Of a DNA stretch of 64,000 nucleotides, positions 9,572-18,275 are shown one piece after another. Location: contig NZ_CP012040.1 in assembly GCF_001050135.1 (NCBI RefSeq), positions 3,799,001 to 3,863,000 on the forward strand, read 5' to 3'. Within the stretch, counting starts at the first letter, position 1. Each line of letters begins with the position of its first letter. The translations under genes and the position numbers were made by a program. Source of the stretch: Cyclobacterium amurskyense. GTDB lineage: Bacteria; Bacteroidota; Bacteroidia; Cytophagales; Cyclobacteriaceae. Below the pieces are notes generated by a model. That model searched no databases. It was not told the DNA's origin and was given only the letters and a program-made list of their open reading frames with translations.

Positions 9572-12220
9572 ATGCTGTCCACCTTGAATTTTAATTTGGT
9601 ATTACTTTTAATGGTATTGGTTGCTATAGCACCAGTATTACTTATATTTTTTTTAAAGAAGGAAGTACAAGGCAAAGCCTCATCCTATTTTTCCGCATTA
9701 ATGATTGCCTGTTTTGTCTATTCAATTTCTAATGTTTTTGAACTGACAATGGAGACTATCCCTAGCAAGTTATTGATGTTAAAGGGGATGTATTTGGGGG
9801 CCGTAATGTTCGCTCCATTGGTGCTTTTATTTACCTTGATATATACTGAAAGAGGGAATTGGATCAATAGAAACAGGATGTATTTGTTGTTTGTGGTGCC
9901 TGCAATTAATTTACTATTGGTATGGACAAATGATTTTCACACTTATTTCTATAGCTCGTTTGTGCTAGTAAATAAAGGGGAATTCATAATGATGGTGACA
10001 GGAAAAGGTTTTGGTTATTGGTTACACCAATCCTACACCTTGCTTCTCTTGTTTGTTAGTTTATTTCTATTAATAAAAAGGATAAGAGAGGTTCCTCCTA
10101 TTGACTCCAAGCAAGTGTTTATGGTGATCTTAGGGCTTTGTTCACCCTTTTTTGTTTACTTATTGTATTTGACAAGTCGTGGACCTGTTCTGATTGATTA
10201 TATTACTTTTAGTTTCTTGGGTACAGGATTGTTTTTTTATTTAGGATTGACACGTTACAATCTGTTTAAAATTGCACCCATTGCTTACAGAACTTTGTTT
10301 GACAATATGCAAGAAGGGGTTTTAGTTACCGATACTTATGGGACTTTGATTACCTTGAATCTTGCTGCCGCCAATATGTTTGAGTTAAAAACAATTAACC
10401 AAAACATTGCTTTAAAGGTAATTAAGAAGGATTGGCCAGAAATACACGAATTGCTTACAAGTTCTGAAGACTACAGAATGATTGAGTTTTCATACAAAGT
10501 AGGGGATTATTTGAATTGGTACCTTGTCTCTAAATCTTCAATAAAAGGCCAAAATAGAAAATCGGTAGGAAGCATTATTTTATTAAGAGACATCACACAG
10601 GAAAAACTTTTTCAATTTGAAATTCAGCGGTCTAGAGAGGAAGCGGAAGAGGCTAATCGTGCCAAAAGTGAGTTTTTGGCCAATATGAGTCATGAGATAA
10701 GAACCCCTTTAAATGGAGTTATTGGTTTTACTGAGCTTTTGTCAAATACCCAATTGAATGAACAACAAGCCAAATATGCCAATACTGCTTTAAATTCTGC
10801 CAATGCTTTGCTTGATTTAATAAATGATATTCTTGATTTGGCGAAAATAGAATCTGGAAAATCAGAAACCAATATCAAACAATTACATCTTCATGAGTTG
10901 CTTGAAACTATTTTGGATGTTTTAAGCTTTCAGGCTCACAAAAAAGGCTTAGAATTAATACTTGATTTGGACCCTAGGATTGGGGATGTAATAGAAACAG
11001 ATGAATTAAAGCTTAAGCAGGTTTTAATTAATTTATTGAATAATGCCTTGAAATTTACTGAAAAAGGTCAGGTGATAATGAAATTAACCCTGTTGAACCC
11101 TTACACTGAGGAGTTTCAAGAAAATTTAAATATCAGATTTTCAGTATCGGATAGCGGGATAGGTATACCTAAGAGCAAACAACAATTGATTTTTGAGGCC
11201 TTTTCTCAAGCAGATTCTTCTACTACAAAGAAATTTGGTGGAACAGGCTTGGGATTAACCATTTCAAATAAATTGTTAAAACTATTGGGGAGCTCCATTC
11301 AGTTGAAAAGTGAAATGGGAAAGGGAAGTGATTTCTATTTTGATTTAGAAGTCAAAACAATGAATTTTAAATTACCTAGCCAAGACTTCTCCCAACTTAG
11401 TGAGACTTTAATAGTAGATGGAAATGAAGCGTCAGGGAAAGTTCTTAAAGCGAATTGTGAGAGTTTTGGAATAAAGGCCACTCATGTGAAAACAGTATCG
11501 GACACTTTTTTTGCATTAGAAAATAACCTGAATATAGCACTAGTTATATTAAATAATAGTTTGTTAGGGTCTAACAGTGTATGGACCATGCAAAAAATGA
11601 TGACTGTTGTAAAGGACAGGACCCCACAAGTGAGGTTCGTGGCCGCAGTAGGTAGCATAGAACAAGAAGCAACAATTAAATTGTATAGTTCCATTGGCTG
11701 TAATACCATATTGTATAAACCTTCTACCCCATCAAAATTAGAAATGCTCTTTGAAAGCTTGGTAAAAACGAGAGATGCAAAAGCCGAATTCCCTAAAGCA
11801 CATAATGGGAGTAATATTCCCCCTAAAGATAAGGAGCCATTTAAATTGTTAGTAGCTGAGGACAATGCTGTCAATCGCATGCTGATAAAAATATACATGG
11901 AGAAACTGGATCCTAACGCAATAATATTAGAAGCAGAAAATGGGGAAGAAGCCTTGGAATTGCTTAGGAATTCGACCATACCTGATTTGGTAATTACAGA
12001 TATTAATATGCCAAAATTAGACGGTTATGAATTGCTCAAAGAGATAAGGTCTAAGCCCAATACCAATCAAATTCCAGTTGTAGGCTTTACGGCCAATGCT
12101 TTACAAAGTGAGGCAGAAGAGTTGAAAAACGCAGGTTTTGACGGATTTCTTACTAAGCCGGTTGTTCAAGAAAAGTTTAGAAAAACAGTTTTGAGATGGC
12201 TAAAAATTGATAATCAATAG
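9572..12220 (+). CDS. hybrid sensor histidine kinase with 7TM N-terminus and receiver
   Basis: The 882-residue protein has an N-terminal membrane domain with about seven helices (residues 1-225, histidine-kinase 7TM type), then a PAS-like domain (about 230-345). The HisKA domain has phosphorylated histidine H374 in FLANMSHEIRTPLNG. The ATPase domain has DSGIGIP and GGTGLGLTIS motifs. A degenerate receiver-like segment (about 605-735) follows, with ALVILNNSLL where an aspartate is normally found. The C-terminal receiver is intact, with D810 in VITDINMP. It should sense a membrane or small-molecule signal and relay phosphate. No partner regulator or Hpt gene lies next to it, so the output is unknown. 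A terminator follows directly. Confidence 0.93.
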   Translation: MLSTLNFNLVLLLMVLVAIAPVLLIFFLKKEVQGKASSYFSALMIACFVYSISNVFELTMETIPSKLLMLKGMYLGAVMFAPLVLLFTLIYTERGNWINRNRMYLLFVVPAINLLLVWTNDFHTYFYSSFVLVNKGEFIMMVTGKGFGYWLHQSYTLLLLFVSLFLLIKRIREVPPIDSKQVFMVILGLCSPFFVYLLYLTSRGPVLIDYITFSFLGTGLFFYLGLTRYNLFKIAPIAYRTLFDNMQEGVLVTDTYGTLITLNLAAANMFELKTINQNIALKVIKKDWPEIHELLTSSEDYRMIEFSYKVGDYLNWYLVSKSSIKGQNRKSVGSIILLRDITQEKLFQFEIQRSREEAEEANRAKSEFLANMSHEIRTPLNGVIGFTELLSNTQLNEQQAKYANTALNSANALLDLINDILDLAKIESGKSETNIKQLHLHELLETILDVLSFQAHKKGLELILDLDPRIGDVIETDELKLKQVLINLLNNALKFTEKGQVIMKLTLLNPYTEEFQENLNIRFSVSDSGIGIPKSKQQLIFEAFSQADSSTTKKFGGTGLGLTISNKLLKLLGSSIQLKSEMGKGSDFYFDLEVKTMNFKLPSQDFSQLSETLIVDGNEASGKVLKANCESFGIKATHVKTVSDTFFALENNLNIALVILNNSLLGSNSVWTMQKMMTVVKDRTPQVRFVAAVGSIEQEATIKLYSSIGCNTILYKPSTPSKLEMLFESLVKTRDAKAEFPKAHNGSNIPPKDKEPFKLLVAEDNAVNRMLIKIYMEKLDPNAIILEAENGEEALELLRNSTIPDLVITDINMPKLDGYELLKEIRSKPNTNQIPVVGFTANALQSEAEELKNAGFDGFLTKPVVQEKFRKTVLRWLKIDNQ

Positions 12221-12243
12221 GATTTCGATAAGAGACATAGAAT

Positions 12244-12278
12244 AGGGGAGTTTATTAGATCAAACTCCCCTTTTTTTT
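12244..12278 (+). terminator. intrinsic terminator of the hybrid kinase gene
   Basis: AGGGGAGTTT (12244-12253) pairs perfectly with AAACTCCCCT (12262-12271) and is followed by a run of T residues on the + strand. It separates the kinase gene from the convergent ferredoxin gene. Confidence 0.9.
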
Positions 12279-12280
12279 GA

Positions 12281-12601
12281 TTAATTGTCTTCTCCTCTAA
12301 GTTTTACTACTGCACCTTCGAGTTCGTCACTGATTCTAACCTGACATGCTAGCCTGCTTGTAGGGTAATACTCAGGAAGTGCTTCAAGTTGATCCAGTTC
12401 CACATCAGTGGCGTCTCCTAGTCCTTCTTTCCCTTCTAGCACTTCAACATGGCAGGTAGCACACAATGCCATTCCTCCACATGTCGCTAAAACGGGATAT
12501 TCGGATGCTTTTAATATTTCCATTAAACTCAAGCCCATATCATCCGGGGCTTCTATACTTTGGCGATTGCCAGCGTGATCTTCTACAGTGAATGTAACCA
12601 T
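12281..12601 (-). CDS. 2Fe-2S ferredoxin (adrenodoxin-like)
   Basis: This 106-residue protein is a small soluble electron carrier. The cluster ligands are C41, C47, C50 and C86, in the CX5CX2C...C spacing of adrenodoxin-type ferredoxins (TCGGMALCATC). Length fits the family. It is encoded 15 bases downstream of a ferredoxin-NADP reductase gene on the same strand, so the two probably form one redox pair that moves electrons between NADPH and an unknown acceptor. No P450 or oxygenase acceptor gene lies nearby. The ligand pattern makes the call firm; the physiological partner beyond the reductase is unknown. Confidence 0.93.
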   Translation of the reverse strand: MVTFTVEDHAGNRQSIEAPDDMGLSLMEILKASEYPVLATCGGMALCATCHVEVLEGKEGLGDATDVELDQLEALPEYYPTSRLACQVRISDELEGAVVKLRGEDN

Positions 12602-12616
12602 TTTGCAAAAATACGA

Positions 12617-13621
12617 TTAAAATGAATTTACACCATTAACAGTAGTGTATTTGAAGCTTAATTTTTGATCAGGGTACACAAACTTAAATGCAGAATGCAT
12701 CATAATGGCAGCCTCGTGGAAACCACATAGGATTAATTTTAGCTTGCCTGGGTAAGTATTGATGTCACCAATAGCGAAGATTCTTTCTACCCCAGTGGAA
12801 TAATCCCTGGTATCAACCTCTATCGCATTTCTGTCTATGGTCAAACCCCAATCTGCTATAGGTCCTAATTTAGGACTTAGACCAAATAATGGGATAAGGT
12901 AATCGGTTTCAATTGAAAACTGAGACTTGCTTTTGTCTTCTAAGTAAACGGTGTCCAAATGACCATTTCCTCCCAATTTTTTAAGATTGGCAGATAAAAT
13001 AAGGTCTATTTTTCCCTCATTGGCTAGGTTGAATACCTTTGAGGCAGAATCAGGAGCTCCCCTGAAAGTTTCATTTCTATGTACCAAAGTAACCTTCTCC
13101 GCTACATCAGATAGATAGATTGCCCAATCCAAAGCGGAATCACCACCCCCGGCTAAAATCACCTTTTTATCTCTGAATTGTTCTGGGTTTTTCACCATAT
13201 AGGTTACTCCTTTTCCTTCAAATTCAGTAAGGTTCTCTAATGCTGGTTTACGAGGCTCAAAACATCCCAGTCCACCAGCTATGATTACGACCTGGGCGTG
13301 TACCTGAGTCTTGTCACTTGTAGTGAGTATATACGAACCGTCGGTTTGCTTGCTAAGATGGTCAACACGCTCGCCTAAAGAAAATGTAGGTTTAAATGGC
13401 TTGATTTGCTCCATTAGATTGTCTACCAATTCCTGGGCTTTTACCTCCGGGTATCCTGGTATATCATAAATAGGCTTCTGTGGATAGATCTCCGAAAGTT
13501 GTCCTCCTACTTGTGGCAAGGCGTCTATCAAATGGCAGCGCATTTTTAATAACCCTGCTTCAAAGACAGCGAATAAGCCAACTGGGCCTGCTCCAATAAT
13601 GCAAATGTCAGTAGTAATCAT
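12617..13621 (-). CDS. ferredoxin--NADP(+) reductase, thioredoxin-reductase-like type
   Basis: The 334-residue flavoprotein has an N-terminal FAD motif (IIGAGPVGLFAVFEAG), the PIYDIPGYP segment and a second nucleotide site (ILAGGGDSALDWA) for NADPH. It resembles thioredoxin reductase but lacks the redox CXXC pair between the two nucleotide regions, which is the mark of type 2 ferredoxin-NADP reductases. The C-terminal GDINTYPGKLKLI segment also fits. It precedes the 2Fe-2S ferredoxin gene by 15 bases, supporting the assignment over a generic flavoprotein. It should be cytoplasmic. Confidence 0.92.
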   Translation of the reverse strand: MITTDICIIGAGPVGLFAVFEAGLLKMRCHLIDALPQVGGQLSEIYPQKPIYDIPGYPEVKAQELVDNLMEQIKPFKPTFSLGERVDHLSKQTDGSYILTTSDKTQVHAQVVIIAGGLGCFEPRKPALENLTEFEGKGVTYMVKNPEQFRDKKVILAGGGDSALDWAIYLSDVAEKVTLVHRNETFRGAPDSASKVFNLANEGKIDLILSANLKKLGGNGHLDTVYLEDKSKSQFSIETDYLIPLFGLSPKLGPIADWGLTIDRNAIEVDTRDYSTGVERIFAIGDINTYPGKLKLILCGFHEAAIMMHSAFKFVYPDQKLSFKYTTVNGVNSF

Positions 13622-13715
13622 CTTTAAGTCGATTTTTATGTGTTAACCTCTTTAAAAGTCAATAGTTTGTGCAAATATAATTAGTATAACAACTAATATT
13701 AAGTGTTTGTTAGAT

Positions 13716-14150
13716 TTATTCTGCTAGATTATTGTATATCGTATTGAGAATTCGCTTGAACTCTCCGAAATCCTTCTCATCGAGATTCTCCCAGGCCTTT
13801 TGCCTGATTGCGGCTATTTGTGGTTTTAAGTCTTTCACCTTGTCCTTCCCCTCCTGAGTAAGATGCAATTGATAGCTTCTTCGGTCTTCCGGATGTTGGA
13901 TTCTTTCCAAATAACCCTTTTTACAAAGAAGATCTATTATCCTTGTCAAAGTAGGGTGATCTTTGAAAACCAAATGGGCCAATTCTGTCTGGCTCAGTCT
14001 TTCATTTTCATTTAGGTTTTTTAAAACCAGCCATTGGTCCACAGTAATGTCAAATTCTTTTAATTTGAACTTCTGCTGTGCGTATTGCTTGACCTTCCTT
14101 GCGGTCCGGTCCAACAAAAATGAATATTTGCTAAATTGCTCGTATGTCAT
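13716..14150 (-). CDS. MarR-family transcriptional regulator
   Basis: The 144-residue protein has the MarR winged-helix layout: a first helix for dimerisation, a helix-turn-helix (about residues 50-80, SQTELAHLVFKDHPTLTRIIDLLCKKGYL) and a wing with ERIQHPEDRRSYQLHLT. Such proteins bind palindromes as dimers and usually repress nearby genes until a ligand binds. The SDR gene at 14327 is divergently transcribed from it across about 175 bases, so that gene is the likely target, possibly with its own gene. The ligand is unknown. Confidence 0.9.
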   Translation of the reverse strand: MTYEQFSKYSFLLDRTARKVKQYAQQKFKLKEFDITVDQWLVLKNLNENERLSQTELAHLVFKDHPTLTRIIDLLCKKGYLERIQHPEDRRSYQLHLTQEGKDKVKDLKPQIAAIRQKAWENLDEKDFGEFKRILNTIYNNLAE

Positions 14151-14326
14151 GCCAATTATTAGTACGACAAATATAATTAATTATTTAAATACAATCCCAA
14201 CAAACCCTATAAAAAAGATAGGATTTGTTGAATAATAAATTTATTCCCCACTTTAGCTGGGTTTTGGTATTCGATTTTTTTAATTCTAAATTCATTCTTG
14301 AAAATTTAATTTTGAATTGCATTACC

Positions 14327-15112
14327 ATGAAAATCGACTTAAAAGGATACAAAGCAGTAGTAGGAGGGGCAACAAGAGGACTAGGACTTGCAACAGCACA
14401 ACAATTGGCTGCATGTGGTGCTTCTGTTACCCTACTCGCCAGAAATAAAGAAAAATTGGAATTTGCTAAAAGCACTTTGTCTGTTAGCTGTGGTCAGGAA
14501 CATAACTATCTGGATGTGGATTTTGCAGATTTTGATTCCTTTAAAACGCTTACCAATCAATTTTTTGCTGGTAAAGAAGTAGATATTTTGGTGAACAACA
14601 CCAATGGGCCCGCAGCTGGTTCTGTGGTTCAGAAATTTACCGAAGATTATCAGGAAGCTTTTGACCTGCTTTTTAAAACCTATCACCATCTAAGCCACCT
14701 GCTTTTGGATGGGATGAAAGAAAGAGGTTATGGGAGAATTCTCAATGTTTCCTCTGTCACTGTCAAAGAGCCTCTGCCCAACCTTATCTTGTCGAACACC
14801 ATGCGTACCGCTGTTGTAAGCTGGGCCAAATCCTTGTCTAAGGAGGCTGCACCCTCAGGTATTACAGTGAATACAGTGTTGACTGGCTCTTTCGAAACCG
14901 AAAGAATCGAATCCTTGATTAAAAGCCAATCGAAGGAAACAGGTGAAGATTTTGATGATTTATTGCATCAGAAACAACAAGCCATACCTGCTAAAAGGTT
15001 TGGGAAGCCTGAGGAATATGGCTACCTAATGGCTTTTTTGGCCTCTCCGTTTGCTGCGTATATCAATGGTGCAAGTATTCCAATAGATGGTGGAGCATTA
15101 AACTGCTTCTAA
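14327..15112 (+). CDS. atypical SDR-family oxidoreductase lacking the catalytic Tyr/Lys
   Basis: This 261-residue Rossmann protein has the short-chain dehydrogenase cofactor motif GGATRGLG (13-20), an NNTNGPAAG segment and the C-terminal YINGASIPIDGG. At the usual YxxxK site the sequence reads SNTMR, so both the catalytic tyrosine and lysine appear replaced. This matches a known subgroup of beta-ketoacyl-reductase-like SDRs with an imperfect active-site tetrad. Function is therefore uncertain. ATG at 14327 is preferred over an upstream ATG at 14225, because the residues before it do not look like this family. It diverges from the MarR gene and converges with the cytochrome gene, overlapping it by 15 bases. 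Confidence 0.87.
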   Translation: MKIDLKGYKAVVGGATRGLGLATAQQLAACGASVTLLARNKEKLEFAKSTLSVSCGQEHNYLDVDFADFDSFKTLTNQFFAGKEVDILVNNTNGPAAGSVVQKFTEDYQEAFDLLFKTYHHLSHLLLDGMKERGYGRILNVSSVTVKEPLPNLILSNTMRTAVVSWAKSLSKEAAPSGITVNTVLTGSFETERIESLIKSQSKETGEDFDDLLHQKQQAIPAKRFGKPEEYGYLMAFLASPFAAYINGASIPIDGGALNCF

Positions 15113-16087
15113 GCTTTCTGCTTTTAAGAATTTATTGACTTGATTATCTACTGGTTTAAGAGACTGAATGTACGTGTATATGGCACCCAGGTCTTTCACG
15201 GTCATGCCTGCATACATGTTCCATGGCATAATGGTTTGCATTTCTCCAGCTTGAACTTTACCGAGTTTGTTCCGGTCTTCATACTGTTTAAATCTTTCGA
15301 TAAACTGTTCTTTCGTCCAGTTTCCTAGTCCAGTTTTATGTGGTGTGAGATTGGGACTCGTTAAGATATTGCCATCTGGCATATTAAAAACCCTTCCACC
15401 AGCAAGGTGTTCACCGGTATATTTACCATTTTCAAATTTGGTATGGCAGTCATTACAAGCTGCTGCATTCACTAGGTATTTTCCGTAGGCTATAGCATCA
15501 GATTCAGGAGGTCTTGTTGAAAATTCAGCCCTTTGGGGTATTGTTCTCATAATTAAGCTGAATGGAAAATCAGGCTCAGATGTTGGCTGAACTTTTTCAA
15601 TAGGAGACAAAGTTCGAATATAGGCGATTACTGAGAGAATGTCTTCTTTATCCATTTTCCCATAATTCGCATAAGGCATTATGGGGAAGATTGGATCTCC
15701 ATCTTTCTTCACCCCGGTTGTTATCAGTCTAAAGAGTTCTCCATCTGAATAGGAGGTTAAGTGAGCTGGGGTAATGTTGGGTGAAATAAATGTACCTGGA
15801 AAACCCATTGCATGGTCAAAAACTTCTCCTCCTGAACCTTCTGTTCCGGGAATTGGAGGGCCACTAAATAAGCTAAAATCCCTTTGAGAGTGGCAGTCTA
15901 TGCAAATCATTACATGGTTTGCAAGATATTTACCCCTATTAAGAGTTTCCGAGGAGGTGGACAGTTTCATGTTCTCTGGTGGATTGCCTACATCAGGAAG
16001 AATCATCTGTATGTAAACCAAGGAACCAATTATCAATATTAGAAGGAATGAAAAAATAAAGAGGCCAAACTTTAAATAACGATTCAT
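15098..16087 (-). CDS. membrane-anchored dihaem cytochrome c
   Basis: The 329-residue protein has an N-terminal membrane anchor or uncleaved signal (residues 5-28) followed by two cytochrome c domains. Haem sites are C62-C65-H66 (CIDCH) and C211-C214-H215 (CNDCH). Each domain has a downstream methionine-containing segment (IMPYANYGKM and TIMPWNMYAGM) as possible axial ligands. It should carry electrons in the periplasm. The domain type resembles the c-type subunits of membrane-bound alcohol and aldehyde dehydrogenases, but no dehydrogenase gene adjoins it. It stands alone and overlaps the convergent SDR gene at its end. Confidence 0.9.
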   Translation of the reverse strand: MNRYLKFGLFIFSFLLILIIGSLVYIQMILPDVGNPPENMKLSTSSETLNRGKYLANHVMICIDCHSQRDFSLFSGPPIPGTEGSGGEVFDHAMGFPGTFISPNITPAHLTSYSDGELFRLITTGVKKDGDPIFPIMPYANYGKMDKEDILSVIAYIRTLSPIEKVQPTSEPDFPFSLIMRTIPQRAEFSTRPPESDAIAYGKYLVNAAACNDCHTKFENGKYTGEHLAGGRVFNMPDGNILTSPNLTPHKTGLGNWTKEQFIERFKQYEDRNKLGKVQAGEMQTIMPWNMYAGMTVKDLGAIYTYIQSLKPVDNQVNKFLKAESLEAV

Positions 16088-16223
16088 ACCTGATGGAATT
16101 TAGGGTTGGGAAATTTTAAATTGACATAATCTCTAAATGTGAAATTATAACCTGTAGTTATGTGGTTATCAATTTAATAATTTTTTTTGCAATAAAACGC
16201 AAAATATTTTAAAGGTTTTTTAG

Positions 16224-17237
16224 TTATTTTCCTTTTTTTAAAAATCTAACCATTTCTGACGTTCTTGAAAAGGTATAATGATTTTGATTGCAATAAATAG
16301 TTATTTCAAATGGATTTTCAGTGGCCACTATTTTTTCAGGCATAGGCATTTCTATGTTCTTTCTTAGCGAATTCCTGACCCAATAAATCAAATGTTCAGG
16401 ACCAGTTATTTCAGGTAAAACCCCTGGGTTTTTCAATCTAATTTTCCCATTGCTTGCATCTATTTCCCATTTATTTCCAGGCAGTAATTTTTGAATGTGA
16501 CCTTCCAGCATTAAATCTTCTGGGCTTCCAGAAACCAGAGGTTCCTGATTGATCATGATCCAAAGTTGATCGGCAGTTTCCATGGCTACTTCAAGGTCAT
16601 GGGTAACAACCAAAATGGCTTTCCCTGCTTCCTTTGCTAATTTTTTTAGCAAATACATTATTTCGAAACGATTGGTGAGGTCCAGGTGAGCGGTGGGCTC
16701 GTCCAAAATCATTATGCTACTGTCCTGCGCCAGGGCCCTGCCTATCATAGCTGTTTGCCTTTGTCCATCGCTCAGTTCGGACAATTTCTTTTGAGCTATC
16801 ACATCAAGATGGGTCATTTCCAATACTTGATTAACAATTTTATTGTCAGCCTTACTTAAGTGCCCCAACCATCCTGTATGAGGTGTTCGGCCCAGCGCTA
16901 CGAGCTCCCGAACAGTCATAAGGCCAGAACGGATTTTCTCTGTTAACACAACAGCAATGTTTTTAGCCCTGTCTTGCTCATTCATTAGCCGGATTTCTTT
17001 CTTATCCAACCATATATCACCTTTTAATGGCGGGTTTTGGTTCATAATGGCTTTCAATAGAGTGGATTTCCCAACTCCATTGGGTCCCATCATGCAGGTT
17101 AATTCTCCATTATATAGATCAAAGGAAATATCATTTGCTATGGTGTGGAGCTGCTGTTCTACGACATATCCTAGTACCAAATTTTTTGCATGGATGCAAG
17201 GCTTTGCTTGTCTGTGGCTATTTTGATGGATCTCCAT
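16224..17237 (-). CDS. btuD: ABC transporter ATPase, BtuD/FecE-like, with C-terminal extension
   Basis: The ATP-binding subunit has Walker A GPNGVGKST (51-59), signature LSDGQRQ, Walker B IMILDEPTAHLD and the switch histidine in VVTHDLE. It is 337 residues, about 80 longer than the typical ATPase of this family; the additional C-terminal part after about residue 255 shows no known motif to me. It is the last gene of a substrate-binding protein, permease and ATPase set, and lies 11 bases after the permease gene. The neighbouring cobalamin riboswitch and receptor point to vitamin B12 as substrate. Fe-siderophore or haem transporters have the same architecture, so the symbol is context-based. 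Confidence 0.82.
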   Translation of the reverse strand: MEIHQNSHRQAKPCIHAKNLVLGYVVEQQLHTIANDISFDLYNGELTCMMGPNGVGKSTLLKAIMNQNPPLKGDIWLDKKEIRLMNEQDRAKNIAVVLTEKIRSGLMTVRELVALGRTPHTGWLGHLSKADNKIVNQVLEMTHLDVIAQKKLSELSDGQRQTAMIGRALAQDSSIMILDEPTAHLDLTNRFEIMYLLKKLAKEAGKAILVVTHDLEVAMETADQLWIMINQEPLVSGSPEDLMLEGHIQKLLPGNKWEIDASNGKIRLKNPGVLPEITGPEHLIYWVRNSLRKNIEMPMPEKIVATENPFEITIYCNQNHYTFSRTSEMVRFLKKGK

Positions 17238-17248
17238 TGCGTCAATAA

Positions 17249-18271
17249 TTAAAATGCCTCACTAAAATTCCTTTTCATAATTAACCAGATGATTAAGGGT
17301 GCACCAAATGCAGTGGTTACTGCATTGATTGGTAGGCTGGAGGCATAGCCAGGTAATTGGCTTAAGGTGTCGCAGGCCAATAATACTAAAATCCCGAGCA
17401 GAGCGGTTGCAGGAAACAATACCCTGTGGTCATTGGTCTTAAATAGTAACCTAGCCAGGTGAGGAACGGCAATACCAATAAAGGCAATTGGCCCGCAAAA
17501 AGCGGTAATACCTCCGGTTAATATACCCGTACTGACAATCATTATCCACCGCAATTTTTGGAAATTTATCCCCATGCTTTTGGCATAAGCCTCTCCCAAA
17601 AGCATGGCATTATAAGATTTCACGGAAAATATTACCAATGACAGACCTATAAGCAAAGCTCCCGATAACAATCCCAGTTCAGGCCAACCTGTATTTCCAA
17701 GATTGCCCATGGACCATAGGGTAAACATTTTCAATTCTTCAGCAGAGCTGAAATAAGACAAAAGGGTAACGATAGATGCAGCGGCACTCCCAAACATCAA
17801 GCCTACAATCAACAAAGTCATGCTGTCTTTTACTTTCCACGCTGCTAGTCCCATCAATACCAATACGCCGATAGCCCCAGCACTTGAGGCGATGATGGCT
17901 GCCCAATAATTGGGTGTGCCGGACAAAATTTGCCAACCAAAGGCCGTTCCTGCCATAGACAATAAGGCCACCCCTAGGCCTGCTCCAGAGCTGATTCCTA
18001 ATACAAAGGGGCCCGCCAGAGGATTTCTAAAGAATGTCTGCATTTGCAAGCCACTCACCGAAAGCCCTATTCCAGCCAATATCGCAGTAAACGATTTGGG
18101 GATCCTATAGTCCATAACAATTATTTCCCAACTCTCTCTAGGGAAAGGAATTCCCACAAGTCTTTCCAAAAGGTAGACTACTGGAATAGACAGGGAACCA
18201 AGGCTCAGATTTAATAGCCAAAGGAATACCATTAAAATCAGACAAAAAGTAAACTTAACGCGATGAGTCAT
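17249..18271 (-). CDS. btuC: FecCD/BtuC-family ABC transporter permease
   Basis: The 340-residue protein has about ten membrane helices and the family signatures GLQMQTFFRNPLAGPFVLGISSGAGLG near residue 80 and the cytoplasmic loop FCGPIAFIGIAVPHLARLL near 270, which docks the ATPase. It forms the membrane channel for a corrinoid or similar metal chelate. It follows the substrate-binding protein gene by only four bases and precedes the ATPase gene by 11, so all three are one operon. Vitamin B12 is inferred from the adjacent riboswitch-controlled receptor. Confidence 0.85.
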   Translation of the reverse strand: MTHRVKFTFCLILMVFLWLLNLSLGSLSIPVVYLLERLVGIPFPRESWEIIVMDYRIPKSFTAILAGIGLSVSGLQMQTFFRNPLAGPFVLGISSGAGLGVALLSMAGTAFGWQILSGTPNYWAAIIASSAGAIGVLVLMGLAAWKVKDSMTLLIVGLMFGSAAASIVTLLSYFSSAEELKMFTLWSMGNLGNTGWPELGLLSGALLIGLSLVIFSVKSYNAMLLGEAYAKSMGINFQKLRWIMIVSTGILTGGITAFCGPIAFIGIAVPHLARLLFKTNDHRVLFPATALLGILVLLACDTLSQLPGYASSLPINAVTTAFGAPLIIWLIMKRNFSEAF

Positions 18272-18275
18272 GTGC

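Noticed and set aside
14225..14326. N-terminal extension of the SDR
   Set aside because: The extra 34 residues do not fit the family; the ATG at 14327 precedes a normal SDR start.
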